Shown: piece after piece, positions 51,483-59,674 of the stretch | How positions within the stretch are numbered: the stretch's first letter is position 1 | How the letters are laid out: each line of letters opens with the position of its first letter | The notes under the pieces: model-generated | Told to the model about the DNA's origin: nothing | Seen by the model: the letters and a program-made list of their open reading frames with translations, nothing else | Databases searched by the model: none | Made by a program: the position numbers and the translations under genes | Origin: CAWJJM01 sp963843275 | Lineage (GTDB): Bacteria; Acidobacteriota; Thermoanaerobaculia; Multivoradales; JBCCEF01 | Direction of reading: 5' to 3' | Assembly (NCBI GenBank): GCA_963843275.1 | Contig: CAWJJM010000003.1 | Coordinates: 62,001-126,000 of the forward strand | Length of the DNA: 64,000 nt

Positions 51483-52379
51483 CTACTCGGGCCACAGCCA
51501 GGCGGCGCCGCGGGCTCCGGAGGAGGGGCCGTGCTGCGGCGGCGACAGCGGGGTGTCGACGCGGTCGGAGAAGATCCAGCGGCCCCAGCGGCGCGGCACG
51601 TCGGCGTAGAGGCGGCGCACGTTCGACAGCCCGCCGCCGAGGACGATGACGTCGGGGTCGAGGAGGTTGACGACGGCGGCCAGGCCGCGGGCCAGCCGCT
51701 CGGCGTAGCGCTCGAAGGTGGCCACGGCGCCGGGGTCGCCGGCGTCGGCGGCACGCTCGATCTCCTCGGGGGAGAGCAGCTCGCCGGTGGCCTGCTCGTG
51801 GTCGGCCTCGAGGCCGAGGGCCGAGAGCCAGGTCTCGATGCAGCCGCGGTGGCCGCAGTAGCACTCGCGCCCCGGGATCTCGTGCTCTTCGGGCCAGGGC
51901 AGCGGGTTGTGGCCCCACTCCCCCGCGATCGCGTTGGGCCCCGCCAGGGGCATGCCGCCACAGGCGATGCCGCCGCCGACGCCGGTGCCGAGGATGACGC
52001 CGAAGACCAGGTGCTTGCCGGCGCCGGCGCCGTCGTGGGCCTCGGAGACCGCGAAGCAGTCGGCGTCGTTGGCCACCCGCACCGGGCGCCCCAGGCACTC
52101 CTCGAGGTGCGCGTGGAAGGGGTGGCCGATCAGCCAGGTGGAGTTGGCGTTCTTGATCAGGCCGGTGGCCGGCGAGATCGAGCCCGGCATCGCCACGCCG
52201 ACGGTCCCCTCCTCGCCGACCTCGGCCTCGATCTCGCGCGCCAGGGCGCAGACCGCGTCGACCGTGGCCTGGTAGTTGCCGGACGGCGTGTCGATGCGCA
52301 GCCGGTGGAGCTCGCGGCCGCCCTCGCCGAGGGCGACGCCTTCGATCTTGGTGCCTCCGAGGTCGATGCCGATGCGCAT
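51483..52379 (-). CDS. ROK family sugar kinase
   Basis: A 298-residue protein. It has the ATP-binding DLGGTK motif (residues 6-11), the zinc-binding CYCGHRGCIETWLS (CxCGxxGC), and GTGVGGGIACGG for the sugar-phosphate region. The NDADCFAVSEA block is typical of fructokinase/glucokinase-type ROK enzymes. It phosphorylates a hexose; glucose, fructose or an amino sugar are possible. A GGAGGAG ribosome site precedes the ATG. No sugar transporter or regulator lies next to it. Confidence 0.9.
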   Translation of the reverse strand: MRIGIDLGGTKIEGVALGEGGRELHRLRIDTPSGNYQATVDAVCALAREIEAEVGEEGTVGVAMPGSISPATGLIKNANSTWLIGHPFHAHLEECLGRPVRVANDADCFAVSEAHDGAGAGKHLVFGVILGTGVGGGIACGGMPLAGPNAIAGEWGHNPLPWPEEHEIPGRECYCGHRGCIETWLSALGLEADHEQATGELLSPEEIERAADAGDPGAVATFERYAERLARGLAAVVNLLDPDVIVLGGGLSNVRRLYADVPRRWGRWIFSDRVDTPLSPPQHGPSSGARGAAWLWPE

Positions 52380-52441
52380 GGGGCTCCTCCGTGGCGGCGA
52401 TGATAGCCGGGAGCGCGCCGGCCGCGGCGGCTCCCGCGGGT

Positions 52442-52855
52442 CTAGCTGGCGCGCGGCCGGCGCCGCTGGCCGAGGGCGTGGCGGATGGAGTCGACGAGGG
52501 TCTTCGAGCCCACCTCGCCCTTGAGCAGGTAGTCCGCCACGCCGAGGTCGAGCACCCGCCGCTCGAGGTCGGGGTCGTCGTTGCCGGTCAGCACGATGAC
52601 CGGGGTCTCCGGGGCGCGGCGGCGCACCCGCTCGAGGGTCTCCAGGCCGTCGCTGTCGGGGAGCGACAGGTCGAGCAGCACGAGCTCGATGCCCCCCTCG
52701 TCGAGCCGCGCCAGCGCGTCGTCCAGGCTCGACGCCATGGCGGCGTCGATGTGCGCCTCGCGGGTGTGGGACAGGGCCTCCTCGAGGACGAACGACAGCG
52801 ACGGGTCGTCCTCGACGCAGAGCAGCTGGATCGGTTGCGGATGGCGACGTCTCAA
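52442..52855 (-). CDS. Stand-alone response-regulator receiver protein
   Basis: A 137-residue single-domain receiver of the CheY/Rec type. It has the acidic pocket (VEDDPSL, Asp 16/17), the phospho-acceptor in LVLLDLSLPD (Asp 62), the switch Thr in VIVLTGND (Thr 90) and the Lys in YLLKGEV (Lys 112). It has no DNA-binding or enzyme domain. The start is TTG at 52855 with a good GGAGGA ribosome site. No histidine kinase is nearby, so the partner is encoded elsewhere. Confidence 0.9.
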   Translation of the reverse strand: MRRRHPQPIQLLCVEDDPSLSFVLEEALSHTREAHIDAAMASSLDDALARLDEGGIELVLLDLSLPDSDGLETLERVRRRAPETPVIVLTGNDDPDLERRVLDLGVADYLLKGEVGSKTLVDSIRHALGQRRRPRAS

Positions 52856-52948
52856 GCTCGGGGTCCTCCGTTCAAGGGGCTCGTCTGCAACTCACGCGCC
52901 GAGGGCGGCGCACCCGGCTCCGGTTCGCGTCTTGCACTCGGAACGCAC

Positions 52949-53536
52949 ATGGACATTCCACTGAACATCACCACGCGTGACGTGGAGCTGCCGCCCGCGC
53001 TCGAAGACCTCATCCGGCGCCGGGCGGAGAAGCTCGAACGGCACTTCGACCACCTCGTCGCGTGCCGGGTCGTGGTCGAGGGCCCGGGCCGTCACCACCA
53101 GAGCGGCGGCCCCTTCAAGGTGCGGCTCGACATCTCCGTCCCCGGCGACGAGCTGGTGGTCGACCAGCAGCCGGCGGAGGACCTGCGGTCGGCGGTGCAG
53201 GCGGCGTTCGGCGCCGCCGAGCGCCGGGTCGAGGGGTTCTCGCAGCTCGTCCGCGGCGCGGTCAAGACCCCCGAGCGCTCCCCCACGGGCGCCGTGGTCG
53301 GGCTCTTCCCCGACGCGGGATACGGCTTCATCGGCGCCGCCGGCGGGCGCGAGGTCTACTTCCACCGCAACGCCGTCCTCGACGACGGCTTCGGACGGCT
53401 GTCGGTGGGGACGCAGGTGCGCTTCGCCGAGGAGCAGGGCTTCGAGGGCCCCCAGGCGAGCACCGTCGAGGTGATCGGCGACCCCGTGCCGGCCCACGAC
53501 GAGCGCCGCGTCGAGCCGGGCGATCACCGGCCCTGA
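52949..53536 (+). CDS. HPF/RaiA-like ribosome hibernation domain fused to a cold-shock domain
   Basis: A 195-residue protein. The N-terminal part (residues 1 to about 105) has the S30AE/HPF fold pattern: NITTRDVELPPALEDLIRRR, followed by an amphipathic helix. The C-terminal part (about 115-180) is a cold-shock OB-fold: GAVVGLFPDAGYGFIGA, then VYFHRNAVLDD. It probably binds the ribosome decoding centre and, through the cold-shock unit, RNA. This pairing is known in a minority of bacteria. The 3' end overlaps the convergent SRAP gene by 13 bases. Confidence 0.85.
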   Translation: MDIPLNITTRDVELPPALEDLIRRRAEKLERHFDHLVACRVVVEGPGRHHQSGGPFKVRLDISVPGDELVVDQQPAEDLRSAVQAAFGAAERRVEGFSQLVRGAVKTPERSPTGAVVGLFPDAGYGFIGAAGGREVYFHRNAVLDDGFGRLSVGTQVRFAEEQGFEGPQASTVEVIGDPVPAHDERRVEPGDHRP

Positions 53537-54240
53537 GCCTCTCCGGGCCCCGGCGTCACGGCGGCCTCCGGCGGCTCGGGCATCGCGGCCAGGCAGTCGG
53601 GGTCGTCGTGCTCGGGCCGGTTGACCCGCCGGCTCACCCGCCGCAGGTCGAGGCGGCCGCCGGTGGCGCGCCCGATCAGGTCCGGCAGCGCCGCGGGATC
53701 GGTGCCCGGGTCGAGCCACGCCGTCCAGTCGTCGGGATCGAGGATCGCCGGCATCCGGTCGTGCAGCGCGGTCAGCTCCGCGGTGGCGTCGCGGGTGACG
53801 ATCGCGAAGCTGTCGAGCCGCTCGCCGGCGGCGTCGTGCCATCGCGACCACAGCCCGGCGAAGGCGATCGGCCGGCCGTCGGGCGGGTGGATCCAGTAGG
53901 GCTGCCGGCGCCCGCTCTCGCTGCGCCACTCGAAGAAGCCGTCGGCCACCACCAGGCAGCGGTGACGGCGCCAGGCGAGCCGGTAGGCGGGCCGCGTCGC
54001 CGCGCTCTCGCCGCGGGCGTTGATCAGGCGGTTGCCGATCGACGGGTCGTCGGCCCAGGTCGGGACCAGGCCCCAGCGCACCAGGTCGAGGCGCCGCCGG
54101 CCGCCGCCGGTGCGGCGGACGACCGGCGCCTCCTGGGTCGGCGCGACGTTGTAGCGCGGCGCCAGCTCCGGCACGGCGGCGAGCGCGAACACCTCGGCGA
54201 CGAGCTCGGCCGGCGTGGTCACGGTGTAGCGGCCGCACAT
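53524..54240 (-). CDS. SOS response-associated peptidase (SRAP/HMCES-like)
   Basis: A 238-residue protein. It starts MCGRYTV, with the catalytic Cys2 that forms a DNA-protein crosslink at abasic sites. The SRAP core follows: RYNVAPTQ, WGLVPTW, NARGESAATRPAYR and the active-site FFEWR. TALHDRMPAIL carries the expected His. It protects single-stranded DNA abasic sites. The pattern and length are normal. It is convergent with the HPF-CSD gene and lies 5 bases downstream of the FadE-type gene on the same strand. Confidence 0.92.
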   Translation of the reverse strand: MCGRYTVTTPAELVAEVFALAAVPELAPRYNVAPTQEAPVVRRTGGGRRRLDLVRWGLVPTWADDPSIGNRLINARGESAATRPAYRLAWRRHRCLVVADGFFEWRSESGRRQPYWIHPPDGRPIAFAGLWSRWHDAAGERLDSFAIVTRDATAELTALHDRMPAILDPDDWTAWLDPGTDPAALPDLIGRATGGRLDLRRVSRRVNRPEHDDPDCLAAMPEPPEAAVTPGPGEAQGR

Positions 54241-54245
54241 CCGGC

Positions 54246-56516
54246 TCAGCTCCCGGGATCGGCAGGTCGTGGCGCCGCGGCGGCCGCGGCGCCCACCGGC
54301 GGGGCAGCGGCGGCGGCGCGGTCGCCCGTGGGGGGGAAGGCGTCGACCGCCACCGCGGCGGCGCGCGCCGCCGCGGCCTGCCGCACCAGGTCCGCCGCGG
54401 CGGCGTCGAGGACGCCGGCGGCGACCGCGTCGGCGAGCCGGTCGGTCCCGCCCGGCGGCAGGTCGCCCCGGCGCGCCGCCTCGGCGAGGCGCCGCCGGGC
54501 CGGCGCCGCCCGCTCCGCCAGCTCCCAGGCGTGCTCGAGCCGCCCGCGCGGGTCGGCCGGGTCGGCGGTGCGGTACAGGTCGGCGGTGAGGCGGTCGCGG
54601 GCCTCGCCGCGGCTCCCCAGCACCGCGGCGGCGGCGCTCCCCAGGCGGTCCGAAGGCGGCCTTCCGAGGCGGTTGACCCGCGCCCACAGCGCCTCCGGGC
54701 CGCGCAGCCACCAGGTCAGCCCGGGCACCCGCAGGTTGGCGAGGATCCCCTCGAAGGCCTGCTGCACCTGCCACAGGGAGTGCTCCGCCGCCCAGCGGAC
54801 CAGCGGCAGGTCCGCCGCCGGGCGGCCGTCGGCCTCGAAGCGGCGCAGCGCGGCGGCGGCCAGGTACATCCACGACAGGGCGTCGGCGAAGCGGCCGGAG
54901 AGCTTCTCGCTCCGCTTGAGCCGCGGCCCCAGCGCCAGCAGGGCGGTGTCGGCGAGGACCGCGTAGGTGGCCGAGGCCCACGCCAGGCGCCGGTAGGCGC
55001 TGGCGGTCGGGCCGGCGACCGGGGCGCGGGCCAGCCGGCCCCGGCTCGCCGACAGCAGCGCCGCCCGCCCCAGGTTGCGCAGGAAGGACAGCGCCATGCC
55101 GGTCAGCGCGCGGCGCAGCCCGCGGGCGTCGCCGGCCTCGACGGCGGCGGTCAGCCGCCCCAGCCAGGGGTGGGCGCGCAGCGCGCCCTGGCCGAAGACG
55201 ATCAGGCTGCGGGTCAGCAGGTTCGCCCCCTCGACGGTGATCCCGATCGGCGCCGCCGCCCAGGCCGGGCCCAGCGGGTTGCGCGGCCCGCGGACGAGCC
55301 CGGCGCCGGCGAGCACGTCCATGGCGTCGCCGGCCAGGGTACGCAGGGCCTCGGTGGAGCGCAGCTTGACCATCGCCGAGACGACCGCCGGCCGCTCGCC
55401 GGCGTCGAGGGCGCCGCAGGTGACCACCCGGGCGGCCTCGAGCAGATAGGTGAGGCCGGCGATCCGGGCGAGCGGCTCCTCGACGCCCTCGAAGCGACCG
55501 ATCGGGGTGCCGAACTGCTCGCGCACCGCCGCGTAGGCCCCGACGGTGCGGGCCAGCGCCTTGGCGCCGCCGACCGACTGCGCCGGCAGCGAGACGGCCC
55601 GGCCCCCGGACAGCGCCTCCATCAGCATCCGCCAGCCGGCCCCGACCCCGTCGACGCCGCCGACGATGGCGTCGATCCCCACCTCGACGCCGTGGCCGGT
55701 GGTGGGCCCGTTGGGGAAGGCGATCCCCATCGGGTCGTGGGTGCGCCCGATCTCGACCCCGGGCAGGTCGGTGGGCACCAGCGCCACGGTGATCCCCGGG
55801 CGCGGCCCGCGCCCGAGGAGGTCCTCGGGGTCCTCGAGCCGGAAGGCGAGGCCGAGCAGCGTGGCCACCGGCGCCAGGGTGATGTAGCGCTTGTCCCAGT
55901 CGAGCCGCACGACCGGCGCGCCGTCCGGGCCGCGCCGCACCACCCCGCGGGAGGTCAGCGCGGCGGCGTCCGAGCCGGCCCCGGGCTCGGTGAGCGCGAA
56001 GCAGGGGATCTCGTCACCGCGCGCCAGCCGCGGCAGCCAGCGTTCGCGCTGCGCCGGCGTGCCGTAGGCGAGCAGCAGCTCGCCGGGCCCCACCGAGTTG
56101 GGGATCAGCACCACCACCGACAGCGCCAGCGAGCGCGCCGCCAGCTTGGCGTAGACGGTCGACTGGGCGAGCGCCGAGAAGCCGTGGCCGCCGACCTCGG
56201 GGGGCAGCGCCAGGCCGAAGAAGCGCTCCCGCCGCAGGATCTCCCAGATCTCCGGGGGGAGCTCGCGCCGCCGCTCCACCTCCCAGGGATCGAGCCGGGC
56301 GCAGACCTCCTCGACCGGACCTTCGAGGAAGGCGCGCTCGGCGGCGGAGAGGCGCGGATAGGGCACCGCCGCCAGGCGCCGCAGGTCGGGGCGGCCGCCG
56401 AACAGCTCGCCCTCGATCCACACGGTGCCGGCGGCGAGCGCCTGGCGCTCGGTCTCCGAGACGCGGGGGACGAGCCCGCGGCGCCGGACGGTTGCGAGGA
56501 GCCATCGGGAGAGCAT
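54246..56516 (-). CDS. fadE: Acyl-CoA dehydrogenase, FadE type
   Basis: A 756-residue protein, the large FadE-type dehydrogenase rather than the ordinary 380-residue form. Family blocks are PPEIWEILRRERFFGLALPPE, FALTEPGAGSDAAALTS (FAD and substrate binding) and a C-terminal extension (DALSWMYLAAAALRRFEADG). It should catalyse the first step of fatty acid beta-oxidation at the membrane. A TATGAT box lies about 15 bases before the start codon. The last 40 residues are Ala-rich. It is followed by SRAP 5 bases later, an unlikely functional partner. Confidence 0.9.
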   Translation of the reverse strand: MLSRWLLATVRRRGLVPRVSETERQALAAGTVWIEGELFGGRPDLRRLAAVPYPRLSAAERAFLEGPVEEVCARLDPWEVERRRELPPEIWEILRRERFFGLALPPEVGGHGFSALAQSTVYAKLAARSLALSVVVLIPNSVGPGELLLAYGTPAQRERWLPRLARGDEIPCFALTEPGAGSDAAALTSRGVVRRGPDGAPVVRLDWDKRYITLAPVATLLGLAFRLEDPEDLLGRGPRPGITVALVPTDLPGVEIGRTHDPMGIAFPNGPTTGHGVEVGIDAIVGGVDGVGAGWRMLMEALSGGRAVSLPAQSVGGAKALARTVGAYAAVREQFGTPIGRFEGVEEPLARIAGLTYLLEAARVVTCGALDAGERPAVVSAMVKLRSTEALRTLAGDAMDVLAGAGLVRGPRNPLGPAWAAAPIGITVEGANLLTRSLIVFGQGALRAHPWLGRLTAAVEAGDARGLRRALTGMALSFLRNLGRAALLSASRGRLARAPVAGPTASAYRRLAWASATYAVLADTALLALGPRLKRSEKLSGRFADALSWMYLAAAALRRFEADGRPAADLPLVRWAAEHSLWQVQQAFEGILANLRVPGLTWWLRGPEALWARVNRLGRPPSDRLGSAAAAVLGSRGEARDRLTADLYRTADPADPRGRLEHAWELAERAAPARRRLAEAARRGDLPPGGTDRLADAVAAGVLDAAAADLVRQAAAARAAAVAVDAFPPTGDRAAAAAPPVGAAAAAAPRPADPGS

Positions 56517-56583
56517 GGTCGTGACGCCCGGATCATAGCCCCGGGCCGGCCCGCTCTCCTCCCGCGCCCGCCGGCGCGCCCGG

Positions 56584-57927
56584 TCAGGCGGTCGCGGCGT
56601 TCAGGATGGCGTGCGCCGTCTCCGCTCGCGCCACGTCCGAGTGGGCGGTGATGAAGGCGTCGGCGTCGAGGTTGTAGAAGCGCCCGCCCTCGAAGGCGTA
56701 CTCACCGCCCGCCGCCAGCAGCCGGCCGGACACCGCCTCCGGTGTCTTCAGCGCCCCGTTGCGCCCGATGCCGCCGTAGACGTCGTCGGGGCCGCCGAGC
56801 GCGGCCGCCACCTGGCGCGCCAGCCGCGAGGCGATCGGATAGGCGAGCCCCACCGCGCGGTCGTTCACCGTGTGGGTGACCACCACCGGGCCACGGACCT
56901 TGTGGCCGGTCGCCACGCCGCGGAAGAAGCCGTCGGCGCCGGCGTCGTCCCAGTCCCGGGCGAAGCCGTAGTGCGAGAAAGCGGCCTGCAACAGGCTCAT
57001 CGAGTCGACCGGCAGGCCCGGCTCGCCGGCCGGGCCGTCGGCGGCCGCGGTGACCAGGCGGCCGCCGAAGCTGTGGCCCACGAGGTGGAGCCGCAGGTCG
57101 TCGCGGTGCTGCCGCAGCCGGCGGAGGAGCTGGTGGACGCCGCCGGCGCCGACCGTGCCGGCGCGCTTCTTCATCGTGTAGTAGGTCAGCAGGTTGAGGA
57201 AGTTGCGGGCGCCGGCGTGGATCCCCGAGAAGAGCGACGCCAGGCCCATCGCCTGACCGGCGTCGAGCTCTCCGGCGTCGGCCCCGGGCGCGAAGACGGC
57301 GGCGCCGCCGGAGTCCCCGATCTCCGGCTCGGGCAGCGCCGGCCGCGTCCCCAGCCGCGCCAGCACCTCGTCGCCGGGCAGCTCGAACGTCTCCCGCGGC
57401 AGCTCGGCCGCGGCCTCCTCGTCGGGCGCCGGGAAGAGGGCGCGCAGCGCGTCGACGAACTCCCGCTGCGCCTCCGGGTCGCCCTCCAGCCGCGGCGCCA
57501 GCTCGCGGGCGCGGGCCAGCCGCTGCTCGGCGCCGGGGGTGTCGAAGGCGTCCTGGAGCCCCTCGAGCTGCGCCTCGAGATCGGCGCTGGTGACGCCGGG
57601 GGCCACGGCCGCCGCGCCGCCGGGGATCAGGTCCCGGTCGGCGAACTTCTTCGACGGCCAGAGGACCGCGAAGACGCTGGGGGCGAAGCCGGCCGCGGCG
57701 GGCGGCACGCCGCCCTCGATGCCCTGGCGCAGGAAGCCGAGCAGCCGCTCGTAGAGCCGGCGCGCCTCGGCGATGTCGTTGTTCCAGCCGTGCGACAGGA
57801 CCAGCAGGTCGGCCGGCTCGGCGCCGTCGACGTGGGCCAGCAGCGCGTCGGCCTGGGCGGGGTCGGCGAGCGCGCCGGCCTTGGTGAACTCCACCTCGAA
57901 ATAGGGGAAGTCGTGGACCTTCTCCAT
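56584..57927 (-). CDS. Alpha/beta-hydrolase-like protein of unknown substrate
   Basis: A 447-residue protein with no signal peptide. It begins EKVHDFPYFEVEFTKAGAL, then LLVLSHGWNNDIAEAR (first strand and loop) and LHLVGHSFGGRLV (nucleophile elbow, Ser about 286). DAFITAHSDVARAETAHAIL is at the C-terminus. The central part (residues 90-240) is an Ala/Glu-rich insertion. This type is annotated as a hydrolase or lipase-like protein. It lies 19 bases from the S8 peptidase gene on the same strand, so the two are one transcript. The pairing suggests a shared function, possibly in an exported or stress pathway; nothing proves it. Confidence 0.65.
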   Translation of the reverse strand: MEKVHDFPYFEVEFTKAGALADPAQADALLAHVDGAEPADLLVLSHGWNNDIAEARRLYERLLGFLRQGIEGGVPPAAAGFAPSVFAVLWPSKKFADRDLIPGGAAAVAPGVTSADLEAQLEGLQDAFDTPGAEQRLARARELAPRLEGDPEAQREFVDALRALFPAPDEEAAAELPRETFELPGDEVLARLGTRPALPEPEIGDSGGAAVFAPGADAGELDAGQAMGLASLFSGIHAGARNFLNLLTYYTMKKRAGTVGAGGVHQLLRRLRQHRDDLRLHLVGHSFGGRLVTAAADGPAGEPGLPVDSMSLLQAAFSHYGFARDWDDAGADGFFRGVATGHKVRGPVVVTHTVNDRAVGLAYPIASRLARQVAAALGGPDDVYGGIGRNGALKTPEAVSGRLLAAGGEYAFEGGRFYNLDADAFITAHSDVARAETAHAILNAATA

Positions 57928-57946
57928 CGCAGTCCTTTCCGCGCCG

Positions 57947-59539
57947 TCACACCGCCTGGATGGCGCGCATCAGGTCGATCAGGCCGTGGCCCTGGAAGTA
58001 GCGCTCGCGGCCGAGGTCGGTGGCGTTGGCGAGGAAGATCTCCTTGACCTCCTCGGGGCGGCCGATGTACTCGCGGCGCACCGAGAGGAAGGCGGCGATG
58101 GCCCCGGAGACGTGGGGGGCGGCCATGCTGGTCCCGCTGTCCTCGCAGTAGTGGCAGGTCGTCCCGGCGAGCTTCTCGGCCTCTTCGGCGCCGCGGCCGG
58201 CGGCGCACGACAGGATGCGCTCCCCCGGGGCGAGCAGGTCCGGCTTGAGGCGGCCGTCGCCGGTGGGGCCCTTCGACGAGAAGTAGGAGACGCCATAGGT
58301 GTGCGGGCTGTCGCGGTGGGTGGAGCCCACCGTGATGGCCAGCTCGGCGTTGCCGGGGTCGTTGATGGTGACGTCGAGCCCCGCCGCCACCAGGTCGGTG
58401 CGCCCCTTGACCTGGGTGAAGCCGTAGCCGGTGTTGCCGGCCGCGACCACCACCGCGACGCCCGAGCGCACCAGCCGGTCGACCTCGACGCACAGCGGGC
58501 TCTGGCCGCAGGCGAACCACTCGGGGTCGAAGCCGTAGCCGACGCTGAGGTTGACGCCGTGGATCAGCAGCCGCCGGCCGTTGCCGTTGACCTGCTGGAC
58601 GTAGGCGATCGCCGCGATGAGGTTGCTCGCCTGGCCGCGCCCGTGCTCGTCCAGCACCTTGAGGCTGATCAGGCGGCAGCAGGGTGCCATCCCGGCGATG
58701 GCGGCGACCGGCTCGGTGACGGCGCGGGGGTCTCCGCGCTCGTCGCGCTCTTGACGGACCGAGGTCAGCGCGAGCCCCTTCGTCCGCTCGCCGTGGCGCG
58801 CCCCGTCCGGCGGCACCTCGCCGGCGAGGATGCCGGCCACGTGGGTGCCGTGCCCGAAACGGTCGTCCAGCGGGTCACCGCCGTCGGTGAAGTCCCGGTG
58901 CTCGAAGGGGACCGCCGCGGCACCGGCGCCGGCCGCGGCCAGCCCCAGGTTGTCGTGCTCGGCGAAATGCGGGTGGGCGCGGTCGATGCCCGAGTCCATG
59001 ACCGCCCACACCACGCCCTTGCCGGTGGCGCTGAAGGCGATCCGGGCGGCGTCGCACTTGACGGTGCGCACCGACTGCAGGATGTGGGGTCCGACCGGGA
59101 AGTCGGGCCAGATGCGGAAGATGGCCCGGGCCTTGCGCCGCTTCGGCGCCTGGGACGCGCCGTCGCCCTCGCGGTCCCGCCGCACCAGCTCCCGGATCCG
59201 CGCGCCGGAGAGCCGGGCGATGACGTACTGCTCGCAGAGCTCCGTCTTGAGCTCGTGGATCTCGCCCCCCAGTGCGCGCACCTCCTCGATCACCCGCCGC
59301 TTGGCACCCTCGCGGCCCTCCGGATGGTCGAGGTTGACGTCGATGATGACGTCGCGCTTGGCGCGTGGCGAGCGGCGGATCAGGGCGAGCAGCGGGACCG
59401 CGATGACCGTGCGGTCCAGGATGCGCTTGCGCCGTTCGAAGGCGCGGCTGTCGACCTCGTCCGGGGTGCGCGCCCGCACTTCCCGGGCCTCGTCGCCCGC
59501 CCCCGCTCCCCCGTCCCCTCGTCCGCTCCTCTTCGCCAT
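57947..59539 (-). CDS. S8 family serine peptidase (subtilisin-like)
   Basis: A 530-residue subtilase with the full triad: Asp in VVWAVMDSGID (Asp 182), His in RFGHGTHVAGI (His 230) and Ser in DSGTSMAAPHVSG (Ser 471), plus the oxyanion Asn in VAAGNTGYG (Asn 369). A roughly 160-residue N-terminal region precedes it, with an inhibitor-like half. There is no signal peptide, so the enzyme may act in the cytoplasm. The pair with the alpha/beta hydrolase (19 bases downstream) is compact. A TCCTGC-type ribosome site precedes the ATG. The gene is intact. Confidence 0.9.
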   Translation of the reverse strand: MAKRSGRGDGGAGAGDEAREVRARTPDEVDSRAFERRKRILDRTVIAVPLLALIRRSPRAKRDVIIDVNLDHPEGREGAKRRVIEEVRALGGEIHELKTELCEQYVIARLSGARIRELVRRDREGDGASQAPKRRKARAIFRIWPDFPVGPHILQSVRTVKCDAARIAFSATGKGVVWAVMDSGIDRAHPHFAEHDNLGLAAAGAGAAAVPFEHRDFTDGGDPLDDRFGHGTHVAGILAGEVPPDGARHGERTKGLALTSVRQERDERGDPRAVTEPVAAIAGMAPCCRLISLKVLDEHGRGQASNLIAAIAYVQQVNGNGRRLLIHGVNLSVGYGFDPEWFACGQSPLCVEVDRLVRSGVAVVVAAGNTGYGFTQVKGRTDLVAAGLDVTINDPGNAELAITVGSTHRDSPHTYGVSYFSSKGPTGDGRLKPDLLAPGERILSCAAGRGAEEAEKLAGTTCHYCEDSGTSMAAPHVSGAIAAFLSVRREYIGRPEEVKEIFLANATDLGRERYFQGHGLIDLMRAIQAV

Positions 59540-59674
59540 GACCGCAGGTCCTCCTGCTCGACGCGCACGGCCGCGGCGCCGCGCCGCCGGCCGGGATGAT
59601 CCGGTTGGACGCTTCTTTTAGGAGCGATTGTAGCAGTGTGGTGCATACCTCCTTAGATGCGGAGCGCGCCGTCG

